Below are positions 53,075-62,399 of a stretch of 64,000 nucleotides of DNA, piece after piece. The translations under genes were made by a program, and so were the position numbers. The stretch is taken from NCBI GenBank assembly GCA_023548195.1, contig JAJHZJ010000693.1:1-64000 (forward strand), written 5' to 3'. Source of the DNA: Bettongia penicillata ogilbyi (taxonomy: Eukaryota; Chordata; Mammalia; Diprotodontia; Potoroidae). Under the pieces are notes generated by a model. The model worked only from the letters and a program-made list of their open reading frames with translations. It did not search any database and was not told the origin of the DNA. Numbering within the stretch: position 1 is the stretch's first letter; every line of letters begins with the position of its first letter.

Positions 53075-53116
53075 TGTCTCTGTCTGTCTCTGTTTCTATG
53101 TCTCCATCTTTCTGTT

Positions 53117-53193
<77 letters not shown>

Positions 53194-53233
53194 TTCCCTT
53201 CCTCCATCCCTCCTGCCTTTCTCTGTCTCTGTC

Positions 53234-53267
<34 letters not shown>

Positions 53268-53275
53268 ATTCATAC
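53075..53275. repeat. (CT)n and TCTG-rich tract
   Basis: Uninterrupted CT at 53123-53187, with impure CT/TCTG sequence on both sides. Confidence 0.96.
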
Positions 53276-53800
53276 ACAATCACACACACAAATCAAGGGT
53301 CATTTAGGAGGTTTTTCTACCTAGGGATAAAGGAAAAAAAGGTGACTGGTAGCAGCCATGTCTTTGTCTTAGCTCTAGTTTGCTCTGTTTGCCCCATTTA
53401 GACACAGGGACTTAATCTCCTCTAAGTTGATGAATTCATCTTTGGCAAATCAGTACATTTGGGAGTTCGGAAGTTTGGTTGGCATCGTATAGGTTGTTTG
53501 GATGATGTGTGTTTTAAGTGAATTTCCAGGTCCTTAATAATGTCTTGCAAATATCCTTTGTTGAACTGATAGAGTCTGTAGCAGAAGGATGGCATCGCAG
53601 GAGTAGCACTGACTTGTTTACTCCCTTTTGGCTCTCCTACTCCCAGTCCCACTTTAGGGTCTTGCTCACTCATGAGAAGGTGGCAGCAGGAAAGTGGGGG
53701 GAGGGAAAAACAAAAGTCTTAGAACAGAGCTGAGAGGGGTCTTGGAACATAGAAGTTCCAACTTGGAGGGTAATGTCACAGCTGGAAAGAGCCTTGGCAC
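53276..53800. other. Spacer, no gene seen
   Basis: Unassigned non-repeat sequence; frames on both strands overlap with no known family. Confidence 0.4.

Positions 53801-53803
<3 letters not shown>

Positions 53804-53869
<66 letters not shown>
53804..53869. repeat. (GT)n microsatellite, 33 units
   Basis: Perfect alternating GT over 66 bp; can adopt Z-DNA. Confidence 0.97.
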
Positions 53870-53871
<2 letters not shown>

Positions 53872-54204
53872 GTGGAGTCCAGAGATCCAGTTCATTTCCC
53901 ATGGTTTACAAGAGTTTAACAGGACCCAAAAAGGTGAAGTGAATTATTCTGAATCTCTAAGTTTTGAACAGCTAGTTGGTAGTAGCGCTGGGATCAAACT
54001 TGGCTCTCTTATCTTTCAATTCCATGTTCTAGTCATTTAATTACTCTGCCCCCAGAGCACACTGTCAGCATCTTTGCCCAAATATCTTAGCTGTAGCTCC
54101 AATATGAGTATAGGAAGATTCAGTACGGTTGCTTCTTGCCCAGATTTCATGCTAACTCAATAGGGAATTACAGCATGTTTAGGGAGCAACTGAGTCTTGA
54201 AATG

Positions 54205-54395
54205 AATGAATAAATGAATGAAATATTTATTAAGCACCTACTATGTGCCAGGCACCGTGCTAAGTGCTGGGGATATAACTAGGAAAGTAAGCATCTCCCT
54301 GTTTCCAAGATGTTCACCTTCTGATGGGGAAGACAACACATAGAGAAAGTTTCAGTTTTAAGTCATTTGGGAAGGATTTAGTAGCAGAGGTTTGG
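54205..54395 (+). repeat. Ancient interspersed repeat
   Basis: Contains tattaagcacctactatgtg, ccaggcaccgtgctaagtgc, ggggaagacaacacatagag. Confidence 0.72.
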
Positions 54396-54399
54396 TGAG

Positions 54400-55160
54400 G
54401 GACGGCAGAAGGGAAGTGAAAAGCCTGTAGGTGGTGGTCAGATAGGAGGATTTCAGAACTGGAGAACAGAAGTACTTTTGTGGGTGACAGCAGGATCTGT
54501 ATAACTATCTGTATATGGTTGAGATGGGATAGAGGAGTAGGTCTTGGGAAGTATGTTGAGGAACTGAAGTGTTAGAGTGTTTGAGGGAGAGTCAGTATCT
54601 GTGTTTAAATCCCCTAGTATGAGGACAGGAGAAAAGAAAAATTTGGAGCCATGTACTGACTCATTGAGGAAGGAAGGGGAGTGACCTGGGAGTCTGCAGA
54701 CAAAAGCTACCAGGATTTTGTTTGGGTGGGAGATATGAGCATCATGAAACTCAAAGAAACAGTGATTACTCAGAGATGGAGGAAGGGGGAGAACCTGAAA
54801 GTGGCAGTAGGGAACAAGGTGTAATCCAACTCCCCCTCCTCAACCAGTGAGCCAAGGAGTATGAGGAACGTTAGTACTAGAAAGAGATGTAAGGAGGACT
54901 GTGTTGTCAGAGGGAAGGCACGTTTCTATAATAGTTGGTAGATGGAAGGAGTCAGAGAAGAAAAGATTTAGGGTGGAGAGAAGTTTGTTGCCTATGAAAC
55001 AGTCATCCCAGAGGCTGTTGTTTGGTTGGAACTTTGTGGTGAGAAGGTTGAAGGGAATGGCAATAAAAATTGAGTGTTAGAAGATAGGGAATGGGTTTTG
55101 GATGATGGCCTATAGGGATTCAGAATCTCTAGGATGTGTAGGGGATGACCAGCTTTGAGA
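54400..55160 (-). pseudogene. L2-class LINE endonuclease remnant, antisense
   Basis: Minus-strand translation gives SIIETCLPSDNTV, GGGVGLHLV, NKILVAFVCRLPGHSPSFLN and FSPVLILGDLNTDTDSPSNT. The order ETWL, GGGV, vvYRPPG, GDFN is that of the APE-type endonuclease at the start of L2/CR1 ORF2; here W is C and GDFN is GDLN. Stops interrupt it. Confidence 0.62.
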
Positions 55161-55905
55161 ATGTTGATCACTGAGTGGGAGATATCACTTCTCTTCCCAG
55201 AGGAGGCTAGAGATCAGGATGGAAACAAGTGAGTATGAAGTGGAAGGCAGACAGTCAATGAAATAGGAAGCCCCATTTCACTACTCCTTTTCCTCTAAAG
55301 GCTAGAGGTTAAGCAGAAGAGAATGTAGCAGGAGATGGAAATTTGAACCTGAACAGAAAAAGTCAGTCTCGTACCCCACCAACTTTCTTCTTCCTTTTCC
55401 CTCAAGAGACAGGCAAAGTTGGCCAACCTGAGGTCAGAGGGAAGTTTACCTGTCTTTGCAGTGGTGGCTTTCCACATCTCGGGTTGGGAGATCAGTTCAG
55501 CTGATGTGAAGGGGAAGTTCACTTGTACTAGTACAATTGGAAACTGGCCCAGTACTCAGGCAGTGGCAGAAGTCATAGACCTCCAAGACAGGAGTATGTC
55601 TCTTTGGAGTGTAATCCTTCCTAAACCACCTCAGTCTGCAGGGAAGGAAAAGGAATTAGACTCATTAGCTCAGTTCTCACACATCATTAGTCCTACCAAG
55701 TTTAAGTGCAAAACTCACATGACTAGTGGCTCAAATGGTTGAACTTCAAGGTTTTCCTACTAGGCTAGTATCAATAGCCAACTGAGAATCCTGGGCTTCA
55801 AGTTGCCCATTGGCCCGAGGTCCATTGCCTTCTAGTGCGGAGCCTCTACTTCTTACACTTAGAGCTGAAAAGGACAAATGAAACCAACCAAAACCTTAAG
55901 CCAGT
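55161..55905. other. Unassigned DNA, possibly decayed LINE 5' part
   Basis: May include the 5' end of the antisense L2 at 54400-55160, then unique sequence. No supported gene. Confidence 0.38.
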
Positions 55906-55944
55906 TTCTTGGTTCTGCATGGCCAAAGAGGGGAGATAAGTGGT

Positions 55945-56050
55945 CCGCAGGTTCAGGTCCTCTTTCTCCTCCTCCTCCCCTTGCTATGTGTGAGTGAACC
56001 CCAGGGTCCTTCATCCCAGGGTGCTGCTAAAAGACAGATTGTGGTTGGCC
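55945..56050 (+). other. Weak exon candidate before a strong donor
   Basis: A frame reading VQVLFLLLLPLLCVSEPQGP then SSQGAAKRQIVVGQ runs into CAG|GTAAGA (GT at 56051-56052). The hydrophobic part comes from a (CTC)n-like stretch and no ATG or clear acceptor is present. I do not recognise the sequence. Confidence 0.18.
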
Positions 56051-56066
56051 AGGTAAGATTCCCCAC

Positions 56067-56575
56067 CACACACACACACACACTTAATAGCATTTTATTT
56101 TTTCCAAATATATATGCAAAGACAGTTTTCAACATTCACTTTTACAAGATTTTGAGGTCCAAATTTTTTCCTTCCTCCCTCCCCTCCCCCCTCTCCAAGA
56201 TGGCCTGCAATCTGATATAGGCTATAGATGTACAATCATATCAAACATATTTCCACATTAGCCATGTGAACAAAGAATCAGAACAAAAGTGGAAAAACCA
56301 TGAGAAAGGAAAAAAAAAGAAAATAGTATGTTTCGATCCACTTTCAGACTCCATAGTTCTTTTTCTGGACATGGATAGCATTTTCCATCATGAGTCCCTT
56401 GGAATTGTCTTAGATCATTGTATTGCTGAAAAGAGCTAAGTCTATTGAAGTTGGTCATTGTACAATGTGGCTATTACTGTGTACAATGTTCTCCTGGTTC
56501 TGCTCACTTCACTCAACATCAGTTTATGTAAGTCTTTCAAGGTTTTTCTGAAATCTGCCTTAATCAGGCAAGATT
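56067..56575 (-). mobile_element. L1 LINE 3' end, antisense, 5'-truncated
   Basis: On the minus strand it ends gaaaactgtctttgcatata, ggaaaaaataaaatgctatt with a TG-rich tail (the CA run at 56067-56082). Upstream phrases match 23930-24470 in reverse: gctcacttcactcaacatca, gcattttccatcatgagtcc, acattagccatgtgaac. It contains only 3' UTR and the last ORF2 remnants. Confidence 0.82.
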
Positions 56576-56780
56576 TAAAGATACAGTTGTTTCTGACTAT
56601 ACAGCCAATGGAAATAGATTGCTCCCAACCACAAGGTAGGCTGGTACAAGAGTGCTCTTTCATATGCTAGGTCTTCTGTTTCCTAAGAGTAGGTCCCAAG
56701 TCCCCATTTTAGGTGATCTAGGCATGTACCAAAGTCCATTAGATGTGCAAATCTATAACTTGTTAGACCAAATGAGATAA
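56576..56780. other. Spacer, no gene seen
   Basis: Short unassigned sequence. Confidence 0.4.
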
Positions 56781-56784
56781 CACA

Positions 56785-56935
56785 CATTCAAATATGTATG
56801 CATGCATACGTGTGTATACACATGTATATACATATGTGTGCATATATATAAACACAATACATATGTGTATATAGGTACATACATATACATGCATATATGT
56901 ATATATGTGTGTATACATGTGTGTAGTGCTTTCAA
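56785..56935. repeat. TA/TG-rich tract
   Basis: Mixed tatgtgtat, atacatat and gtgtgtat units over about 150 bp. Confidence 0.88.
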
Positions 56936-57179
56936 ACCTTAAAGATCTATTAAATATTATCTATTATTAGACAGTTTCCTGGGGTCACTGAGAGGTTTAG
57001 GGACTTGCCTAAGGTTATATAACTGGCTAGTATGGCTCAGAGACAGAACCCAAACCCTGTCTTTCTTGAAGAAAGTGCTTGGTATAAAACAAGCCTTTAA
57101 AGCTTTTTTTTATTTAATCATTCATTTCCTTATTCCTTATTCCACCCATGCCACTGTGTGGCCTCTCAAGTTGATGCTA

Positions 57180-57470
57180 GACAACTTTTAAAAACAAGTG
57201 CAGCTTTATTTAAGATGTTACTTATGTTTATTTAAAGAATGCATAAATAATTCCATCTAACCCCCCTGCTAAGTAGAGGCCTTGCCAGGCTTACTTTAAT
57301 AGATAGTGTGCATTTGTAATTAGCACATTAATTATTGGTATATGAATGAGTACCGCCAAGTGTTTTGAAAAAGGTTATTTTCTTAAGTGGATTCAATACT
57401 CCCCCCTGCAATCTTGTTTATGTGATTAATTCGAATTCACTTTAGCAAGTCCTTCACCGGGGAGGTGACA
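57180..57470. other. Unique AT-rich block, strongest conserved-element candidate
   Basis: About 290 bp free of repeats with several homeodomain-type sites (gtaattagcacattaattat, gtgattaattcgaattcact), ttatttaaagaatgcataaa and balanced motif-dense sequence. It is bounded by decayed repeats on both sides. No coding frame. Confidence 0.42.
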
Positions 57471-57589
57471 TAGTTGAGTGGAAGGAATGATGGAAGACAG
57501 TATAAAAAATGGGCCCAGTCCTTGGTTTACTTCTAAGTCCAGGTGACTGGAGAAGGTCTCTTCCTTTATTCAAATAGGAGGTTCACTGC

Positions 57590-57712
57590 AGTCTCTCAAA
57601 ACACCGATTAAGTACCTTCCAGACTACAAGCACAATGTCAGGCACTGCGGACACAGAGATAAAAGTGAAAGCAGTCCCTGCCTTTAAGGAGCTTCTACTC
57701 TATTAGGTGACT
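57590..57712 (+). repeat. Ancient interspersed repeat
   Basis: Contains attaagtaccttccagacta, caatgtcaggcactgcggac, gtccctgcctttaaggagct. Confidence 0.68.
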
Positions 57713-58215
57713 TCAGCAGCCATCTAGTTCAATTGGTTTCATTGTTCAGTTGTGTCTGACACTTCATGACCGCATTTGGAATTTTCTTAGCATAGATAAA
57801 TTTCATTTTCCAACTCATTTTACAGATGAGAAAACTAAGGCACACAGGGGTAAGTGACTTGCCCAAGATCACACAGCTAGTGTCTGAGGCTGGATTTGAA
57901 CTCAGGTCTTCCTGACTCTAGGCCCTATACTCTATCCACTGAGCCACCTAGCTACCTCTAGTTCATTCGATACCTGAAAGGAATCCCTACTATTATATAT
58001 GTAACAAATGATATCCAGATTCTGCTTGAATACACTCAAGATATGTGAACTTACCACTTCCCCAGGCATCCCATTCAGTTTTTGAACTGTTCTATTTGTT
58101 AGGTAGGTTTCTCTAACATCAAACCTAAGTTGGCTCCTTCGAATTTCTATCCAGCGTTCATGGTTCTGCCCTCTGAGGTCAAGGTGAGCAAGTCTAAGCC
58201 CCTTTTCCTTAAAGG
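57713..58215 (-). mobile_element. L3/CR1 LINE 3' end, antisense, split by MAR1
   Basis: gccatctagttcaattgg (57720-57736) continues after the MAR1 with ctgaaaggaatccctactat, gaacttaccacttccccagg, ttaggtaggtttctctaaca, atggttctgccctctgaggt. Confidence 0.72.
57732..57956 (-). mobile_element. MAR1 CORE-SINE, antisense, full length, with target duplication
   Basis: Antisense MAR1 from cattgttcagttgtgtctga to ccactgagccacctagctac. Perfect 9-bp direct repeats tctagttca at 57723-57731 and 57957-57965. Confidence 0.93.
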
Positions 58216-58434
58216 CAGTGAGTTGGCTCAATGGGTAGAGAATCAGGCCTGGAGTGAGAAGGACCTGGATTCTACTTCTGCCACTAATCTTACTTACTGG
58301 CTGTTCTGCTCTCTCCACAAAGAGACCTTATCTTGTACTTTAGAAATTAAAAATGAGGGTGCATATGTTAGAGAAGATAAGAATTAGGGAGGGGTTGGGA
58401 AAGACATGATAGTGTCTTCAAGGTTGTAACTTGG

Positions 58435-58565
58435 AGAAAGAAGGAAGTAAAGAAGGAAGGGAGAGAGAGAGGAAGGGAAGGAAGAAGGAAGAGAAGGAGA
58501 GGAGAGAGGGAGGAAAGAATGGAGAGAGGGAAGAAAGAAGGGAGGGAAGGAGAGGAAAGAGGAAA
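58435..58565. repeat. Purine (GGAA/GAAG)n tract
   Basis: About 130 bp of nearly pure A/G. Frames across it are compositional. Confidence 0.94.
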
Positions 58566-58815
58566 CAAGCATTTGTTAAGTACTTGTCAGATACTTTGCA
58601 AATATTGTTTCATTTGATACTATTATTTTCTCTATTATACAGGTAAGGACACTGAGTAGATAAAGGTTAATTGACAGCTAGGTTCTGCAGCAGATAGAGC
58701 ACCTGCTTGGAGTTAGGATAATCTAAGTTCTAATTCATCTCAGATTCTTATTAGCTGTGTGACCCTGGGCAAGTCATTTAACCTTTTTTTGCCTCATCTG
58801 TAAAATGGCATTAAT
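58566..58815 (+). repeat. CORE fragment and tRNA-CORE SINE
   Basis: 58566-58660 reads catttgttaagtacttgtca. 58676-58810 reads tgcagcagatagagcacctg, agctgtgtgaccctgggcaa, gcctcatctgtaaaatggca. Confidence 0.65.
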
Positions 58816-59274
58816 AATGCCACCTACATAATGGGACTTTTCAGGACTGCTCATGTACCTTTGGTGTGCACCTGCCACCCAACTTTCACCTGTAACTCCA
58901 AGGAGTTGTAGCATATGCAGCAGCCAGACCCCAGTAAAAATCACAAAGAGAATGAAAGGCAAACACGGGTTCTAAACCCAGGACATCAAGTCTCCATATC
59001 CAGCCAAGTCTTCTTCCTCATCCTCTGGACCCTGACTTTCTGTTCACATCCTTCTGTCCTGCTCACCATCTTTCTGAGTAACTCAAGGAGATTATTTCAA
59101 GTATTGCTTCCCCTTGCCAGAAAGGTTCCACTCTGGCACGCACAGGTTGGTATGGGACCACAGGCATACCACCTAGCAACAGCATTTACATTACAGAATC
59201 ATACCCCACCCCCACATTTTTCTCTTTTTGGAAGGAGACTTCATCTAAAAATAATGGGTATATATTCTTTTTTT
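58816..59274. other. Mostly unique spacer
   Basis: Contains part of a MIR tail near 58816-58840; no gene supported. The 121-codon + frame (58915-59280) has no known domain. Confidence 0.4.
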
Positions 59275-59345
59275 GATTGATTAGTCATGTCCAATTCTTT
59301 GTGATCCCATTGGGATTTTCTTGGAGAATATACTGGCATGGTTTT
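59275..59345 (-). mobile_element. MAR1 tail fragment, antisense
   Basis: Contains gtcatgtccaattctttgtg, gggattttcttggagaatat, then stops where a sense MAR1 begins. Confidence 0.75.
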
Positions 59346-59545
59346 CCTAGTAACTAGGTGGCACTGTCATGGATAGAGTGCTTGACCAGGAGTTCAGAAG
59401 ACTCATCTTTGTGAATTCATATCTGGCTTCAGACATTTCCTAGCTATGTGACCCTGGGCAAGTCACTTAACCCTGTTTGCCTTAGTTTCCTCAACTGGAA
59501 AATGAGTTGGAGAAGGAAATGGTAAACCATTCTAGGTATCTTGTC
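59346..59545 (+). mobile_element. MAR1 CORE-SINE, sense, 3' truncated
   Basis: Contains actaggtggcactgtcatgg, gacattcctagctatgtgac-type CORE (tagctatgtgaccctgggca), aatgagttggagaaggaaat. Its head abuts the antisense MAR1 tail head-to-tail. Confidence 0.82.
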
Positions 59546-59689
59546 AGTGCCAAGTAGATAGCAGAGTTTAATAACCTGTTGCTGACTTTGCCTGAATTAA
59601 ATTGCCCCCTTCTGTTGAGAATTCCCCTCCAAAAAGGAAAAAGGCAAGGAGAGAGTTCAGCTTAGAAGTCTCTCATAAAAAGTTCTGAA

Positions 59690-60110
59690 TAGTACAGTGG
59701 GAAGAATATGGAATCTGAAAATCAACAAATCTAATGACTTCCATATGTTCCAGCTCCACTGGGTTTTAGTTTCCTCATCTATAGAATGAAAGGGTTGAAC
59801 TCAGTGATCTCTAATGTCATAGGATAACGGATCTAGGGTTTGCAAGGAAGTCAGAGGCCAATGAGTCTAGCCCCTCCTATTTTTACAGGTAAGGAAACTG
59901 AGGCCCAGGAAAGGGAAAAAACATTTGTTAAGTGCTTACTATGTGCCAGGCACTGTACTGAGTAGTGTACAAATATCATTTCAGGGAGATGAAGTGATTT
60001 GCGCAAGAGTCTAAGTCCAGTCCCCAAATTTCACAAATGAAGAAATGGAAACCCAGAGAAAAGAATTAACTTGTTTAAAGTAGCAAATTCAGATCTGGGA
60101 TTCAAACTCA
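59690..60110. repeat. MIR and CORE fragments, both orientations
   Basis: 59755-59840 (gttttagtttcctcatctat), 59870-59980 (gtaaggaaactgaggcccag, cttactatgtgccaggcact), 60020-60110. Confidence 0.55.
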
Positions 60111-60335
60111 GACTCTCTGATGACACATCAAGGGTTTTGTTTTATTTTTGCCACGATGCTATAGCAGCAAGGAATGATGATGAGGGCAGGGGATTAAGTG
60201 ATTTTTCCCATGGTCACACAAACAGTAAGCTTGAGAGCTGGGATGTGACTTGTCCAAGGTCACAGAGTTTGTATTGGACAGAGCTGGGGTTTGAACCCAG
60301 TCATTGTATGCACTGGGTAGCTGTTGCTTGTTGAA
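60111..60335 (-). repeat. CORE/MIR fragments, antisense
   Basis: Contains tttcccatggtcacacaaac, gacttgtccaaggtcacaga, gctggggtttgaacccagtc. Confidence 0.52.
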
Positions 60336-60845
60336 TTTGTGCCAAACTCCAGCAGATTCTGTGTCAGTACCAGCTTTCCTTCCATCTCAAGCAAATCAAA
60401 GGCAGACCTTTTTCCAGATTATTCTTCCACGTGATTTGCAGGTGCCGGGACACCCACTGAGCTCATAATTCACCCCCATTCCCTTTTGCTTACAGAAACA
60501 TCAATTACTGTCAGATTACCCACCATCTCTTATGTGTCTTCAGCTGGGCTGAAATGCGGACATCTGTTCAGGTGCCACAACCTGCAGTTGTGGAGTTGAA
60601 GGAAGGGGGTGGACGTAGGGTTGTGTGTGAGAAGCAAAAGTTTGTTTCTTCAGAATGGATTATAGACCACAGTACAGGGAAAGGACTAAATGATAAAATG
60701 AATCAAAACAACTCCCCCACCCCCAGACCCATTCCTATTTACAGAAGGATCTCTCTCAAGGAAAAGGGTCTAAAACTGCTGAATATAGCTAAATCAGCAA
60801 ACTTGTTTTTGGTCTCCGTATCCCTAGATTTTAGACTCTAAATAA
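60336..60845 (+). other. Unique block with strong acceptor and a long open frame, weak exon candidate
   Basis: A strong polypyrimidine acceptor (attcccttttgcttacag, AG 60495-60496) is followed by a frame open from 60498 to 60841, about 114 codons, including MRTSVQVPQPAVVELKEGGG. The last part runs into L2-like 3' sequence. I recognise no family and no donor was found within. Confidence 0.25.
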
Positions 60846-61140
60846 ATTGTTATTGATTGATTATCAAGCCCCTACTATGTTCCAGGTTCTTCCCTAAGCA
60901 TTGGACATCAAAAGAAAAAAATAGTCCCTGCTCTCAAAAAGTTTACATTCTACTGTGGGACACAGCGTCCATCTAGCTCAGTTCAACAAGCATTTAACTG
61001 AAGACGGTTTTGTGCCATGCACTGTCCTTGGTGCTGAATAGACAAAGGAAAAATACAGTACCTACCCTCAGAGAACTTATATTTTATGAGGGTGGTGATG
61101 AGCAAGATGGGTTATAATATGTAGATAGATAAGTAAATAC
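60846..61140 (+). repeat. Two ancient interspersed repeat heads
   Basis: 60855-60965: caagcccctactatgttcca, tccctgctctcaaaaagttt. 60980-61140: caacaagcatttaactgaag, acctaccctcagagaactta. Confidence 0.65.
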
Positions 61141-61263
61141 TAAGTATGTGCAAAATAAACACAAAACAGAGACCCAAGCTAGAAAAGGTTGTTGATGGAA
61201 CAGTCTTTTTGTCACACAAAGTCAGTAAAATTGGAGTTGAATGGCTCTCTAGAAGTTATCTCC

Positions 61264-61368
<105 letters not shown>

Positions 61369-61551
61369 GTTATGGATGCAGAGACTGAGTTGAGACATAG
61401 AGAGGTTTAATAAGGCTAGGGTCATGGTGGACCTGATGCTAGAATGCAACCCACAATTCTTTTCAAGTTGTACATGAAACCTTTGCTAGCATAACCTTTT
61501 CTGCCTCAAATTGTATTTTTTTAGTAGAATTTACATATGGATAGTAAATGG

Positions 61552-61805
61552 AGTAGGGCAGATAGGTAGCCCAGTGGATATAGTGATGGGCCTGGAATAA
61601 GGAAGATTCATCTTCCTGAATTCAAATCTGGCCTTAGATACTAGCTGTGTGTGACCCTGGGCAAGTCACTTTATTTATTTGCCTCAGTTTCCTAATCTGA
61701 AAATGAGCTGGAGAATAAAATGACAAACTACTCTAGCATCTTTGCCCAGAAAACCTCAAATAGGGTCACAAAGAGTCAGACATGAAGGAGATAACTGAAC
61801 AACAA
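61552..61805 (+). mobile_element. MAR1 CORE-SINE, full length
   Basis: Contains gggcagataggtagcccagt, gaattcaaatctggccttag, gtgtgaccctgggcaagtca, ctaatctgaaaatgagctgg, agggtcacaaagagtcagac, ataactgaacaacaata. Confidence 0.9.
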
Positions 61806-61834
61806 TAGACAGAGTGCTGGATTTGGCATCAGAA

Positions 61835-62320
61835 TATACTTTCTCTATAAGAATAGAATGAGATAATTAATCTAAAACTTTACTAAAATCCAGGTAAGTT
61901 ATATCCATAGAATTCCCATTAACTAGTGGTTAGTAACACTGTAATAAAATGAAATTAGGTTAGACTGGAATGATTTGTTCTTATTGGAACCAGGTTGACT
62001 CTGTAATCATTGCCTTCCTTTCAAAATGTTGATAAACCATCTCTTTAATGACTGATTTTAGAATCTGTCTTAGAATTAGAGACTGATTTTTTTCCAGGAG
62101 TCAAAGTTAAGTTCATATACTTTAGCCTATACTTTGCAGACTCTGTTCTCTCTCTTCCTCCTCCTCAGAACAATATTTGCCCTTCTTCAATCTGTGGTTG
62201 TGCTTCCATTTTCCATGATCTTTCAAATATTACTGATATTGACTCAGAAATCACACCTGCCAGCTCTTTCAACATCAATAGTTGAAAGTCATCTGGAAAA
62301 ATTACTTGCTTCTCTAATCC
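61835..62320 (-). pseudogene. L3/CR1 ORF2 reverse-transcriptase entry region, antisense, broken
   Basis: Antisense L3 text: aggttagactggaatgattt, ggaaccaggttgactctgta, ggagtcaaagttaagttcat, tgcagactctgttctctctc, tccatgatctttcaaatatt, cacacctgccagctctttca. It codes the start of the RT domain in intact L3 elements. Decayed beyond function. Confidence 0.62.
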
Positions 62321-62399
62321 TGATTTCTATCAAATTTTGTCCAGTTTTCTCAATAATCCTTATAAAAAATGGAGTCCATTTCTTAGTAAAACTTATACC

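Noticed and set aside
55945..56050. Signal-peptide-like run LFLLLLPLLC before a strong donor
   Set aside because: The leucines come from a CTC-rich run, no ATG is in frame and no acceptor is clear; kept only as a weak candidate in the feature list, not as a gene.
58915..59280. 121-codon plus-strand frame
   Set aside because: No known domain or exon boundaries; it runs into MAR1 sequence at the end.
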